Part shown: one piece after another, positions 25,980 through 34,105 of the stretch
How the letters are laid out: each line of letters starts with the position of its first letter
How positions within the stretch are numbered: the stretch's first letter is position 1
Source of the DNA: Poriferisodalis sp965262965
Lineage (GTDB): Bacteria; Actinomycetota; Acidimicrobiia; Acidimicrobiales; Poriferisodalaceae
Assembly: GCF_965262965.1 (NCBI RefSeq)
Contig: NZ_OZ253573.1
Location: 2,356,001 to 2,420,000, forward strand
Length of the DNA: 64,000 nucleotides
Direction of reading: 5' to 3'
Made by a program: the position numbers and the translations under genes
The notes under the pieces: model-generated
Told to the model about the DNA's origin: nothing
What the model saw: the letters and a program-made list of their open reading frames with translations, nothing else
The model's database searches: none

Positions 25980-26630
25980 TCAGGGCAACGCCAAGTAGTC
26001 AGTGTCGTCGCGCACGGCGTCGAAGTCGCCCGCGTCGAGATAGTGGTTCCACAACGAACGGCCGGGGATGCGCAGCGCCCTCTGCGGTTGGGGCGGTGCC
26101 CACCAAGTAGCGGTCTCAACACGCTTGCCGAGGCGCACCGCTTCCTCGATGGCAGGCAACAGATCAGTGTCGGCAGACACCACCACGGCGACGTCGTAGA
26201 GGTCGTCACGGGCACCCAGCGCCAAGTGCAGCGCCAGCAGCACGTCGACGCCCTTCTCCTCGGCGCGCCACCGCTGCCGGCCGTCGTTGGTGCGGCCGTC
26301 AGGCCAGTAGCGCATAGGGCGGGTGTGAACGCTTACGCCGTCGAGGCCGGCCCAGTGGGCGGTCTGACGGCCGAACGCTGAGCGCAACCGCCCGGAGCTG
26401 CGCGGCCCCGGCTGGCCCCGGTATACCCGCACTTCTGCGAGCCAGCGGCGAGAGTCCACGGCGTCGCCTCGGCGACACAACAGCTCTCCCAGCCGATCCG
26501 GATGCACGTGGCCATGCCATGACGGCGACGTTGCCGGCACGAACAGCGCTCGGGTGGTGTGCCAAGCGTTCTGGTAGTCCAAGAAGACCACGACCCTCGT
26601 GCCCGACATGCTCATCGCTGTGCTGGCCAC
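25980..26630 (-). CDS. NYN-domain (PIN-like) ribonuclease-family protein
   Basis: Up to 216 aa. The NYN fold is shown by VVVFLDYQNAW at the N-terminus, EEKGVDVLLALHLALGA, and VAVVVSADTDLLPAIEEAV, giving the acidic triad of PIN-like nucleases. NYN proteins usually cut or bind RNA. Possible starts are GTG 26630, ATG 26615 and ATG 26609; the last two leave a few residues before the first strand. An intrinsic terminator for the upstream gene ends just before this start. A second NYN protein is at 32326. Confidence 0.8.
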   Translation of the reverse strand: MASTAMSMSGTRVVVFLDYQNAWHTTRALFVPATSPSWHGHVHPDRLGELLCRRGDAVDSRRWLAEVRVYRGQPGPRSSGRLRSAFGRQTAHWAGLDGVSVHTRPMRYWPDGRTNDGRQRWRAEEKGVDVLLALHLALGARDDLYDVAVVVSADTDLLPAIEEAVRLGKRVETATWWAPPQPQRALRIPGRSLWNHYLDAGDFDAVRDDTDYLALP

Positions 26631-26636
26631 GGCGCC

Positions 26637-26680
26637 AAAAAAATAACCCCGCCAGGCCCGGCGAGGCCGGGACGGCGGGG
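26637..26680 (-). terminator. Rho-independent terminator after the MerR/DUF433 gene
   Basis: Read leftward, a GC-rich hairpin (CCCCGCC at 26674-26680 side pairing with GGCGGGG at the 26647-26653 side) is followed by TTATTTTTTT. It would stop transcripts from the gene at 26779 before the NYN gene. Confidence 0.75.
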
Positions 26681-26694
26681 AGGAATGGACATAC

Positions 26695-26713
26695 GGTACC
26701 GCAATCCGGTACC
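26695..26713. repeat. Short inverted repeat upstream of the NYN gene
   Basis: GGTACCG-N5-CGGTACC, a perfect 7-bp inverted repeat in the otherwise empty space between the DUF433 gene and the terminator. It may be a small operator or RNA hairpin; nothing decides between them. Confidence 0.35.
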
Positions 26714-26778
26714 TAATGCACCACGCTGCTCTGCAGCATCGATCGGTTCAGGAAAGTTGTGATCCAGCGGGAGCTGCA

Positions 26779-27459
26779 TCACGCAGCCAATGAACTCTCG
26801 AACTCGACTGCATCCCTCAATGCCTCCGCGTCGAAGCCCGGGTAGAGGTCGGCGATCGCCTTGTAGTCGCCGATGCTCTCGTAGAGAGCGGCGGCGGACA
26901 GGGTCGTGATGCGTGACCCGGCGAGGTGTGGCTCGCCTGAAACCCTGCCCGGAACGATGCGCAGGCTTGGGCGGGGACGGATGAGATCGGGTCCTCGACG
27001 GTCGGCGACATCGAACGGACCCAAGAGGTCCAATGACTCCAGCATCGCCGCTTGCCCCGCCTGATGAGGGATGCCCTCCACGTCCACCCAGATCTTGCCG
27101 GAGGCATCGACCCGCAACGGCGACGTCAGCCGGCCGCCGCTGTCGTCCCAGATATCCATGCCGAGCTGCTCCAGCTCGGCCAGCACTTCACGCACGCGCG
27201 GCATCGGGCTCGCGGGAACACTCCCCTCTATCTCGCACTTCGGATGTCGCAGCCAATAGACGATGCGCAGTGCCATCAAGTCGGCGTAGGACCAGAGCTT
27301 CACCCGAGTGGGTGACACTGACGGTGTCACGAGCCCGTTGCGAGCCCAGAGGTACACCGTCGACTGCGGCACGCCCGACAGGGCCGAGGCGCGATGAGCC
27401 TCGTAGCAGCCGTCGAAGGCGGCGCTCAAGCGTGCCGAGAGGGGCTCGTAAGCGGTCAT
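26779..27459 (-). CDS. MerR-like HTH plus DUF433 protein, orphan antitoxin-type regulator
   Basis: A 226-aa protein. Residues about 22-75 form a MerR-like helix-turn-helix (ALSGVPQSTVYLWARNGLV, VKLWSYADLMALR). Residues about 165-225 form a DUF433 domain (GRVSGEPHLAGSRITT, IADLYPGFDAEALRDAV). In related two-gene units, DUF433 antitoxins are followed by a PIN-like toxin. Here the 98 bases downstream encode nothing and then a terminator follows, so it is an orphan. It is divergent from the selenoprotein gene at 27615 and may share its regulatory region. Confidence 0.8.
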   Translation of the reverse strand: MTAYEPLSARLSAAFDGCYEAHRASALSGVPQSTVYLWARNGLVTPSVSPTRVKLWSYADLMALRIVYWLRHPKCEIEGSVPASPMPRVREVLAELEQLGMDIWDDSGGRLTSPLRVDASGKIWVDVEGIPHQAGQAAMLESLDLLGPFDVADRRGPDLIRPRPSLRIVPGRVSGEPHLAGSRITTLSAAALYESIGDYKAIADLYPGFDAEALRDAVEFESSLAA

Positions 27460-27614
27460 CGATCTGATCTGGCTCCGAGTCCTCGGCCGCGAACGGGCCT
27501 CACCGACGCTGAACTGTGCCTCAATGTACCGACGACCCGAAGCGCCGAAGAATTGTTTCCAAGCGAGGCGTGGCCCGGTACGGCCGATGCCCTGCCGGTG
27601 TGGGACGCTGGCTT

Positions 27615-28163
27615 ATGGCACGCATCACGGTCATTCCTGACGACGCCTGGGACGGCCCCCTCGGCGAGCTGTATCCCCGGGTCGTTGATCGCACCTACGG
27701 CCGAGTCGACAACATCCTCGCCATCCACTCGCTGAACCCCCGCTCCATGGCCGCACACCAAGGCCTCTACGAATCGGCCATGGCCGGCACCGCCACGCTG
27801 CGCAAAGCCGAACGCGAGCTCATCGCCCTGGTCGTCAGCCTCACCAACGACTGCCACTACTGAGTGGTCCACCACCGGCGCGGTCTGCGCCGCCTCATCA
27901 AAGACGACGAACTGGTCGCCGCCGTCGAGCACGACTGGACCACCGCTGCGCTGTCGTCCAAGCGCACCGCCATGCTCCGATTCGCCGTCAAGCTCACCGA
28001 AACCCCCGCCGCCACCAGTGACGCCGACGTCGACGCCCTGCGCGAAGCCGGCTTCAGCGACCGCGACATCCTCGACATCACAGAAGTCGTCGGCTACTAC
28101 GCGTACGCCAACCGCATCGCCGACGGGCTCGGCCTCCAAACCGAACCCTGGATCCCCGACTGA
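27615..28163 (+). CDS. AhpD-like peroxidase-family selenoprotein, copy 1 (Sec at codon 83)
   Basis: A 182-aa protein if TGA 27861-27863 is read as selenocysteine. The frame continues without interruption on both sides: ERELIALVVSLTNDCHY-U-VVHHRRGLRRL, the carboxymuconolactone decarboxylase/AhpD active site E-x11-C-x2-C-x3-H with Sec in place of the second Cys (the reactive Cys133 of M. tuberculosis AhpD). A hairpin with a GGUCU loop starts the right distance after the TGA. The same TGA is kept in the paralogue at 31617 despite many silent changes elsewhere. AhpD-like CxxU selenoproteins are known. Expected role: reduction of peroxides in the cytoplasm. Plain annotation would split this into two false genes. 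Confidence 0.9.
27876..27892 (+). promoter_or_regulatory. Bacterial SECIS hairpin in AhpD-like copy 1
   Basis: CGGCGC-GGTCT-GCGCCG, a 6-bp stem with a GGUCU loop. The loop begins 18 bases after the TGA, the same loop and distance I recall for E. coli fdhF. SelB binds such loops to recode UGA. The hairpin lies within the coding sequence, as bacterial SECIS elements do. Confidence 0.85.
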
Positions 28164-28203
28164 CCCGCAGCGCCGGACTGCGCAATAGGCCCAGCATTCT
28201 CTC

Positions 28204-28440
28204 TCAGGGAAGCGCCACGGCGTTGAGCTTGCTGCGGCTCGCCCGGTAGATGAACGGCCCCTGCAGCTCGTGCAACTTCTCGATCCGCCGCCATTGGGTC
28301 ATCACAACCTCAAGCTGGTCCCACACCGTCTTGGCGTCGGCGCTTGTAAGCACGACCAAGCGTGCATTGTGTTGGACGATGGCACCCACCTCCGCAACCC
28401 GTTGACTGATTCTCCCGTCACGAGTGATGGCGGGTTTCAC
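28204..28440 (-). CDS. PIN-like (VapC45-type) toxin, N-terminally truncated
   Basis: A 78-aa frame whose GTG start overlaps the antitoxin stop (GTGA). It matches the C-terminal half of VapC45-like PIN_10 toxins: AITRDGRISQR, ARLVVLTSADAKTVWDQLEV, TQWRRIEKLHELQGPFIYRA. The usual first half, with the leading Asp of the acidic site, is absent. The remaining piece is intact but probably inactive. It pairs with the HTH-DUF433 antitoxin just upstream. Confidence 0.6.
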   Translation of the reverse strand: MKPAITRDGRISQRVAEVGAIVQHNARLVVLTSADAKTVWDQLEVVMTQWRRIEKLHELQGPFIYRASRSKLNAVALP

Positions 28441-29201
28441 GCGGCGTGCACTGCGACACGCGATGTCTCGTAGGCGACGGCCCACCTGACGCTCGCGAGC
28501 GCGAGGTCGAACTGATCGGCCACTTCGCTCTCGGTCTCGCCTCCGTCGAGGTGCTCAACGATTGCCGACGTGCTGATGCCCGCGATGGCTGGCCGTCCGA
28601 ACCGCCGATCTGGTCGGCACCGAACTGGCGACGCATCATCGGCATGCGGTCGCCAAGCGACCGGCTGATCTCCTTCCCATTCGACTCGCTTCACGAACGA
28701 GTCAGCAGGCGGAAGCAGCAACGGTTGACCGTCAACGAGTGCTATGAGACGCAGCTCGCCACGCAGCTCGCATAGCTCTTGGAAGCGGACAAGAAGCCGC
28801 CGGCCCTCGCCAACCCAGGGCGCCGCGTATGCCAAAGGATGCGCCACCCCCAACTCGTCCCGGAGGGCGGAAACGAAGCTCCGGATCTCGTGGAGCCGGA
28901 CACGGAGCTTGCGCCGGTACTGCCGCAGGAGCCCTGCTTCCACGAATTCGGGCCAAGTGAGACTGGTCTCACCAGTCGCTTCAGCCCGGATGACCGGTCC
29001 GTAGTAGCGACCGCGACGTTCGCCACCCTCGAGCCACCAACCGAGCGTGCTTCGGTTGACGGCAAGGATTTCCGCCGCGTCGGTCAGCGAGTAGACGGGT
29101 CGGCTCAGGTCGAATTCTTGCGTTCCGTTCAGGGTCCACTCCAGTCCATGGGGCTGTCGAACACCATCACTACCACCAGATTGGGTCGAGCGAAGAGACA
29201 T
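28437..29201 (-). CDS. HTH plus DUF433 antitoxin
   Basis: A 254-aa protein from ATG 29201. An HTH region (SLTDAAEILAVNRSTLGWWL) is followed by a middle domain (LRQYRRKLRVRLHEIRSFV) and a C-terminal DUF433 domain (GRPAIAGISTSAIVEHL, EVADQFDLALASVRWAVAY). The frame is open further upstream to 29405, but that stretch lacks protein character and would run into the DUF6642 gene. The stop overlaps the toxin start. It should bind DNA and the PIN-like partner, now only half present. Same family plan as the orphan at 26779, but the two are not close in sequence. Confidence 0.75.
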   Translation of the reverse strand: MSLRSTQSGGSDGVRQPHGLEWTLNGTQEFDLSRPVYSLTDAAEILAVNRSTLGWWLEGGERRGRYYGPVIRAEATGETSLTWPEFVEAGLLRQYRRKLRVRLHEIRSFVSALRDELGVAHPLAYAAPWVGEGRRLLVRFQELCELRGELRLIALVDGQPLLLPPADSFVKRVEWEGDQPVAWRPHADDASPVRCRPDRRFGRPAIAGISTSAIVEHLDGGETESEVADQFDLALASVRWAVAYETSRVAVHAA

Positions 29202-29346
29202 TTGGCGCCCGTCGCCCACAACAGTGGGCGCAGATTCCAAAGGCCCTGTGTGCCCTGACGCTTGGCTCGTGGGCTGCAATCCGGCTTCGAAGCGCCAGCT
29301 ACGTCGGTGATCAGCTTCCCGGCGTGATCCATGGAGCATCGAACCG

Positions 29347-29829
29347 ATGCTCCACGCCCTGCGAGACATTGGCGAGATCGATTGCATCCGCCGCAACGTC
29401 GCCACCGTGCCCGAACTGGAGCACTACGTCGACAAGTGGCTCCAGAAGCGCTACGCCGGTTACCAAGTCGGTTACTTCGGCTTCCACGGCGGGCCCGGCA
29501 GCCTGTGGCTGGGCGGCAAGCGCTACGTCTCGCTGGAAGACCTTGAGGCGATGACCGACGGACGCGCCGACGGCCGCATCATCCACTTCGGCTCGTGCTC
29601 GGTCATGCGGGCCGCCGAGACACGGCTGAAGGCGTTCCAGGAAAACACCCGAGCACGCGCCGTCATCGGCTACAGACGGGACGTCGACAGCGACCTCAAC
29701 TGGGCCGCGTTCGAGATCCTGCTATTGGAGGCGCTGAGCCGATATCGCCAGATCGGCGCTCCCGCCCGGCACCTGCGCGACAACCACGCCTACCTCTGCG
29801 ACAAGCTCGGCTTCGAATACATCTACTGA
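29347..29829 (+). CDS. DUF6642-like protein, possibly N-terminally shortened
   Basis: A 160-aa protein with the pattern IRRNVATVPELEHYVDKWL, YQVGYFGFHGGPGSLWLGG, IIHFGSCSVM and AAFEILLLEAL. The fold recalls caspase/CHAT-like or DUF6642 proteins with a GFHG and a GSCS motif, but catalysis is not shown. In the same frame eight more protein-like codons (including DPWSIEP) precede the ATG and then a stop, so the first 15-25 residues of the family may have been lost. It starts a cassette with the Panacea and PemK genes that follow; a 3' piece of a sister gene is at 19107. Confidence 0.6.
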   Translation: MLHALRDIGEIDCIRRNVATVPELEHYVDKWLQKRYAGYQVGYFGFHGGPGSLWLGGKRYVSLEDLEAMTDGRADGRIIHFGSCSVMRAAETRLKAFQENTRARAVIGYRRDVDSDLNWAAFEILLLEALSRYRQIGAPARHLRDNHAYLCDKLGFEYIY

Positions 29830-29899
29830 GCGAGAAGTCCTCCTACTCCCGGAGTTGCAGGAAGTGAACCTGTCGACGTGACTGCCGTGTCTGAACGGC

Positions 29900-30661
29900 G
29901 TGCCGTGGAAATGGCTCGATGTCACACCCCTCCTGCAGCATTTCGACATGTTGAGACGTCGAGGGGCACCGCCCATTCGAGCGACGGGTGGTTACGCTGG
30001 CATCGTGGCTCGGCTTCGGACGGACGCAACGCGAGCCGCCCGAGCCATACGCGAACTGCTCGGGCTGGCCGCATCGCGACAGTTGCGCATGAGCCGCACG
30101 AAGGTCGCCAAGCTCCTGTACTTGGCCGACTTGCGATCCATCAACCATGACGGCGCGCCAGGGTCGGGGGTCGCTTGGCAGTGGCTGAAACATGGCCCGT
30201 TCTCAGATCGGCTTCTGAACGTCGAGAACGATCTCGTCGCGGCAGGGCACGTCACAATGAACCGAACGTGGAACTGGTACGGCAAGCCCGAGTACCGCTT
30301 GTCTGCTCCGGCACGCTCAGTCGAACTCCTCGACGAATCCGATCGGTACATCGCACACCTCGACGCGGTGTTGGCCGAGCACGGGCACCTCAGTGCCACG
30401 GAACTGAAGGACCTGACGTACGAGACTGAGCCGATGCTCGAAGCTCAAGACGGTGGCGAACGCGGCGGCTTCCTTGACCTCGGCGAGAGCGCACCGCTGC
30501 CCGACATCACCGGAGTTGTCGGGAAACTGCAGCGGCGGCTGACAGAACTCGAATCTCACGACGACGAAGACGGACCGGCACCCGCGGGCTGCAGCGAAGA
30601 GCTGTTGGTGCCACTCCAGACGGCACGCGCTGAGGCGAACCGCATTCTCCTTGCGGAATAG
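29900..30661 (+). CDS. Panacea-domain antitoxin, copy 2
   Basis: A 253-aa protein from GTG 29900, paralogous to the one at 19322. MSRTKVAKLLYLADL, WQWLKHGPFSD and the C-terminal DDEDGPAPAGCSEELL are shared; the first 35 residues differ most. GTG 30005 (VARLRTDATRAA) is a conserved alternative start. It overlaps the toxin start by one base (TAGTG). Function as for copy 1; the two antitoxins may or may not cross-neutralise. Confidence 0.82.
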   Translation: MPWKWLDVTPLLQHFDMLRRRGAPPIRATGGYAGIVARLRTDATRAARAIRELLGLAASRQLRMSRTKVAKLLYLADLRSINHDGAPGSGVAWQWLKHGPFSDRLLNVENDLVAAGHVTMNRTWNWYGKPEYRLSAPARSVELLDESDRYIAHLDAVLAEHGHLSATELKDLTYETEPMLEAQDGGERGGFLDLGESAPLPDITGVVGKLQRRLTELESHDDEDGPAPAGCSEELLVPLQTARAEANRILLAE

Positions 30662-31035
30662 TGCAGCGCTCCCCCGTCGCTGGCGGCATCTACTTTGTCG
30701 CGGATGAGCACATCACCTTCGGCGACGAATATGACCCGCACCCGGACGGGAGACGATTCGTCGTGCTCAGCGCAGCGATGTTCAATGGGGAGCAGGATTG
30801 GAGCCTCGTGCTGGGGTGCCCATTGTCAAGCTCCACGACCTCCCGAACGAGATTGTGCGTGAAGCTCGGTGCAGGCGAGTCTGGCTGCGTCAAGAAATCG
30901 TGGATCAGGGTGCCGGCATTGCAGCCGATTGCGAAGCGACGACTCGGCGATCTGAGCGGAACGCTTACACCGCAGAAACTGTCCGAGACCCAAACGAGAG
31001 TCGCTCAGTACGTCGGACTCGTCGGCGAGGGTTGA
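30661..31035 (+). CDS. PemK/MazF-like toxin, copy 2
   Basis: A 124-aa protein from GTG 30661. Same plan as copy 1 (GGIYFVADEHITFGDE, WSLVLGCPLSS, GESGCVKKSWIRVPAL) with scattered substitutions, several conservative. Both copies are full length without lesions, which suggests each is kept under selection or the duplication is recent. The DUF488 gene starts 11 bases later and could belong to the same transcript. Confidence 0.75.
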   Translation: MQRSPVAGGIYFVADEHITFGDEYDPHPDGRRFVVLSAAMFNGEQDWSLVLGCPLSSSTTSRTRLCVKLGAGESGCVKKSWIRVPALQPIAKRRLGDLSGTLTPQKLSETQTRVAQYVGLVGEG

Positions 31036-31046
31036 GCCGGCTGACG

Positions 31047-31547
31047 ATGCAATGCGAAGACGGCTCCGCAGCCCGCATGTCTGTCGGCCAGGAGCACAGG
31101 CTTGCCCATTCGAGCCTCCATCGCATCGGCACCATCGGCTACCAGGGACGCGACATCGCCGAGTTCATCGAAGTCCTCGCTGCGGCAGGCGTCACGCTGG
31201 TCGTCGATGTTCGCGAGAACGCGGTGAGCCGTATTCGAGGCTTCTCGAAGCGCAAGCTGCACGAGGCGCTTGCAGAGTCCGGAATTTCCTACGAACACCT
31301 GAAGGAACTGGGCAATCCCAAGGAGAATCGTGCCGCTCTCCGTTCAGGCGATGAACGCGCCGTCAGATTCTTTGACAATCGGCTGCTCGCCGACGGCGCG
31401 GAAGACTTGAAGCACCTGAAACAAGTGCTGCGAAACGAGCACGTAGCCCTCTTGTGTTTCGAACGCGACCATCGGACGTGCCATCGCAGCCTGATCGCGC
31501 GTGCGCTCCAGACCGAGGACCGAGCCCTGCGCGTGACGAACCTCTAG
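31047..31547 (+). CDS. DUF488 family protein
   Basis: A 166-aa protein. The family pattern is clear: IGTIGYQGRDIAEFIEVLAA, LVVDVRENAVSRIRGFSKRK, YEHLKELGNPKENR and the C-terminal CFERDHRTCHRSLIA. DUF488 is widespread; a link to nucleic acid or stress functions is suspected but no reaction is known. ATG 31047 follows the PemK stop by 11 bases; ATG 31077 is an alternative. A longer in-frame start within the toxin gene is unlikely. The first Panacea-PemK cassette lacks this gene. Confidence 0.82.
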   Translation: MQCEDGSAARMSVGQEHRLAHSSLHRIGTIGYQGRDIAEFIEVLAAAGVTLVVDVRENAVSRIRGFSKRKLHEALAESGISYEHLKELGNPKENRAALRSGDERAVRFFDNRLLADGAEDLKHLKQVLRNEHVALLCFERDHRTCHRSLIARALQTEDRALRVTNL

Positions 31548-31616
31548 CGCGGCGGCTACGAGCAACCGCGGAGTCGCCAGCTCACGGATTCGCCTGCTCG
31601 TGTGTCACGCTGGCTC

Positions 31617-32165
31617 ATGGCACGCATCACGGTCATTCCTGACGACGCCTGGGACGGCCCCCTCGGCGAGCTGTATCCCCGGGTCGTGGACCCCACCTAC
31701 GGCCGGGTCGACAACATCCTCGCCATCCACTCGCTGAACCCCCGCTCCATGGCTGCACACCAAGGCCTATACGAGTCGGCCATGGCCGGCACCGCCACGC
31801 TGCGCAAGGCCGAACGCGAGCTCATCGCCCTGGTCGTCAGCCTCACCAACGACTGCCACTACTGAGTGGTCCACCACCGGCGCGGTCTGCGCCGCCTCCT
31901 CAAACACGACGAACTCGTCGCCGCCGTCGAGCACGACTGGACCACCGCCCCGCTGTCGCCCAAGCGCACCGCCATGCTCCGATTCGCCGTCAAGCTCACC
32001 CAGACCCCAGCCGCGACCAGCGACGCCGACGTCGACGCCCTGCGCGAAGCCGGCTTCAGCGACCGGGACATCCTCGACATCACAGAAGTCGTCGGCTACT
32101 ACGCGTATGCCAACCGCATCGCCGACGGGCTCGGCCTCCAAACCGAAGACTGGATCCCCGACTGA
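31617..32165 (+). CDS. AhpD-like peroxidase-family selenoprotein, copy 2 (Sec at codon 83)
   Basis: A 182-aa protein reading TGA 31863-31865 as Sec, about 95 percent identical in DNA to the copy at 27615. NDCHY-U-VVHH is preserved, as is the downstream hairpin. Differences are mostly silent or conservative on both sides of the TGA, which is hard to explain if the TGA were a true stop ending selection on the second half. Same expected peroxidase role. The two copies bracket the DUF433-PIN, DUF6642, Panacea-PemK and DUF488 genes. Confidence 0.9.
31878..31894 (+). promoter_or_regulatory. Bacterial SECIS hairpin in AhpD-like copy 2
   Basis: Identical hairpin to copy 1 (6-bp stem, GGUCU loop), with the loop again 18 bases past the TGA. 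Confidence 0.85.
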
Positions 32166-32325
32166 CCCCCAGCCCACGCTGCGCCCGGTTAGACGCCGTG
32201 TCCGGCGACGGACCGCTCCCTGCGCCTGCGCAGCGTCAGCAGTCCGGTCAGGAGAAAAGTAGAAGGCCGCGTGGCACAGTCTGTGCAACCGTCTCGTGTT
32301 CAAACCTCGCGAGCGAAGGTGACTG

Positions 32326-33063
32326 ATGAGAGTCGGGGCCTACATCGACGGACTGAACCTGTTCTACGGAGGGCGCTCAATCTGCGGACGCAGCCAGGCC
32401 GGATGGCGCTGGCTCGACCTCCGCCAACTCGCATTGCGCTTGATCGGTGGAGTCCCGTCGTGGGTTGCTCAAGGTGCGGTGCTGGATCGAGTCGTGTACT
32501 GCACGGCGTTCGTTGACGGGCGCAGAAACAGCAACGGCAGGAGTCATCAAGACCGCTATGTGGCGGCGCTGCGGCACCACCAATCGTTTGACCGAATCCT
32601 GGTGGGCAGATTCGTTGCACGAGTCGTGCGGTCACCACTCGCTGTCGCCGGCCGAGACCGCAAACCGAAGGTCGTGACATCGCAGTGGCCAATCATGGTG
32701 CAGGATTCCTCGGGCGTTGATGTCCCCGATGCGGTCTTCATGGCGTCACATATCCGCAGCGAAGAGAAGGGGGCCGATGTCAACCTCGCTTCGCAGCTCC
32801 TGGTTGACGTGCTGACGGAACGTGTCGACGCAGCCGTCGTGATCACGAATGACAGCGACCTGAGCCTTCCCGTTCGCGAAAGCCGTCTGCGCGTGCCAGT
32901 GGGAACCGTCAACCCAAGCAACCGATGGCTTGCAGGCGATCTCGCAGGTCAACCCAACGACGGCGTTGGCGGCCACTGGTGGCGACAGCTGAGTGCGACT
33001 GACTTCACCAGCTGCCAACTCCCCGATCCGGTCGGCACCCTGTCCAAACCGACGGGCTGGTAG
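32326..33063 (+). CDS. NYN-domain (PIN-like) ribonuclease-family protein
   Basis: A 245-aa protein. MRVGAYIDGLNLFYGG holds the first Asp of the NYN site, EEKGADVNLASQLLVD the middle acidic residues, and AAVVITNDSDLSLPV the last pair. GAAGGTGA lies four bases before the ATG. Relatives are predicted RNases found near mobile and defence genes. It is separate from the selenoprotein gene by 160 bases in which nothing is recognised, and a hairpin follows its stop. Confidence 0.85.
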   Translation: MRVGAYIDGLNLFYGGRSICGRSQAGWRWLDLRQLALRLIGGVPSWVAQGAVLDRVVYCTAFVDGRRNSNGRSHQDRYVAALRHHQSFDRILVGRFVARVVRSPLAVAGRDRKPKVVTSQWPIMVQDSSGVDVPDAVFMASHIRSEEKGADVNLASQLLVDVLTERVDAAVVITNDSDLSLPVRESRLRVPVGTVNPSNRWLAGDLAGQPNDGVGGHWWRQLSATDFTSCQLPDPVGTLSKPTGW

Positions 33064-33070
33064 GCAAAAG

Positions 33071-33095
33071 AAAACCCGGCCCCTCAAGGGCCGGG
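33071..33095 (-). terminator. Hairpin terminator, stronger in the leftward direction
   Basis: CCCGGCCC (33075-33082) pairs with GGGCCGGG (33088-33095) around a 5-base loop. Leftward it is followed by TTTTCTTTT; rightward there is no T run. It would end transcripts from the membrane-protein relic and may also slow those from the NYN gene. Confidence 0.65.
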
Positions 33096-33214
33096 TGGTC
33101 TAAGTGCTCACCCTAGGTGGTGCCATTCGCGAAAGCAAGGAAATAGTCCCCATGCCCGACAGCGTCGAGCATTGCTTCGCCGTCGAGCCCACCGCGACAC
33201 TGCCCGCACAGCTC

Positions 33215-34007
33215 TCAGCGAATCCGTCGTACCGCGGCAACCAGCCCGATCGCGAAACCGACGAACTCGATGAGCGCCAGGCTCAGCGCCGTGTGGAAGA
33301 ACACGCCGGCGCCGTCACCGACGACATTCGAGTGCAGGTCTGGGCTGTCGATGACGAAGTGGAGCAGGTAGCCGAACACGAACGAGGCATACATCGACGC
33401 GGCGAACAACGCAGCACCCAGCCGCACGCTGCGCCGGAACGCCAGCCACACCGCGGCGAGCGGCATGAGCAGCGCGGAGCCCAACGATCCCCACCATGAC
33501 GAAACGCCGAGATCCGGCGCGCTCATCCGCCCAAGCGCCCACAGTGCCAAGGACAACAACACCGGCGCGGCGAACCCGGCGATGTAGGCGATGACGCCAC
33601 CGGCGGCCACATAACGGCCAACGTGCCGCCCGCCACCAAGTCGTCGAACCAGCAGTGTCGAGCAACATGTACTCGACTGGGGCAACGGCCCACGACCCAC
33701 GCTCAGCCACCGAAAGAGCCCGAACGTTCACCACCCGCAGAGCACCAACCGACACAGCCACCAACAGCACAACCACCAACCCGGCCCCAGGCACCGTTGC
33801 ACTGGTCGGAATGCCCGCCAACCCGAACAACCAGAATCCGGCTGCGGCCAGACACCAGGAGCCGATCTTGATCCACGCGGCGATCCCGTCATCGCGCGGA
33901 CTGATCAACCGCCCATCAGCCCAGCGGGGCCGACGCCACGAAGACGGCGACGACGACCTCACCGGTGGCTCTCGAGGGGAAGGGTTGGACTCGGCGCCGA
34001 CACTCAT
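33215..34007 (-). pseudogene. Multi-pass membrane protein broken by a frameshift
   Basis: The frame from 34007 encodes two membrane helices (IGSWCLAAAGFWLFGLAG, AGLVVVLLVAVSVGAL) and runs well to about 33650 (VEYMLLDT). There the coding character passes to another frame (LLVRRLGGGRHVGRY onward), which has four or five more helices (VIAYIAGFAAPVLLSLALWA, SALLMPLAAVWLAF, LSLALIEFVGFAIGLVAAV). A one-base change would give a single 260-aa protein. No family is recognised. A sequencing error is possible, but all neighbours are also decayed. Confidence 0.6.
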
Positions 34008-34105
34008 AGACGTTCACCTCGACGCGGCCCACCATAGTGAGGCGCCGATCCGCCTCAGACAGCTCGTTCGCGCCCCCACGCCCGTGTGTCACGCTGAACC
34101 ACACA

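Noticed and set aside
27861..27863. TGA as a nonsense mutation making the AhpD-like gene a pseudogene
   Set aside because: The same TGA occurs in two copies, at the exact Cys position, with an identical well-placed hairpin and a conserved frame afterwards.
33071..33095. Strong rightward terminator for the NYN gene at 32326
   Set aside because: The hairpin lacks a T run in that direction; the T run is on the other side, so it is scored as leftward.
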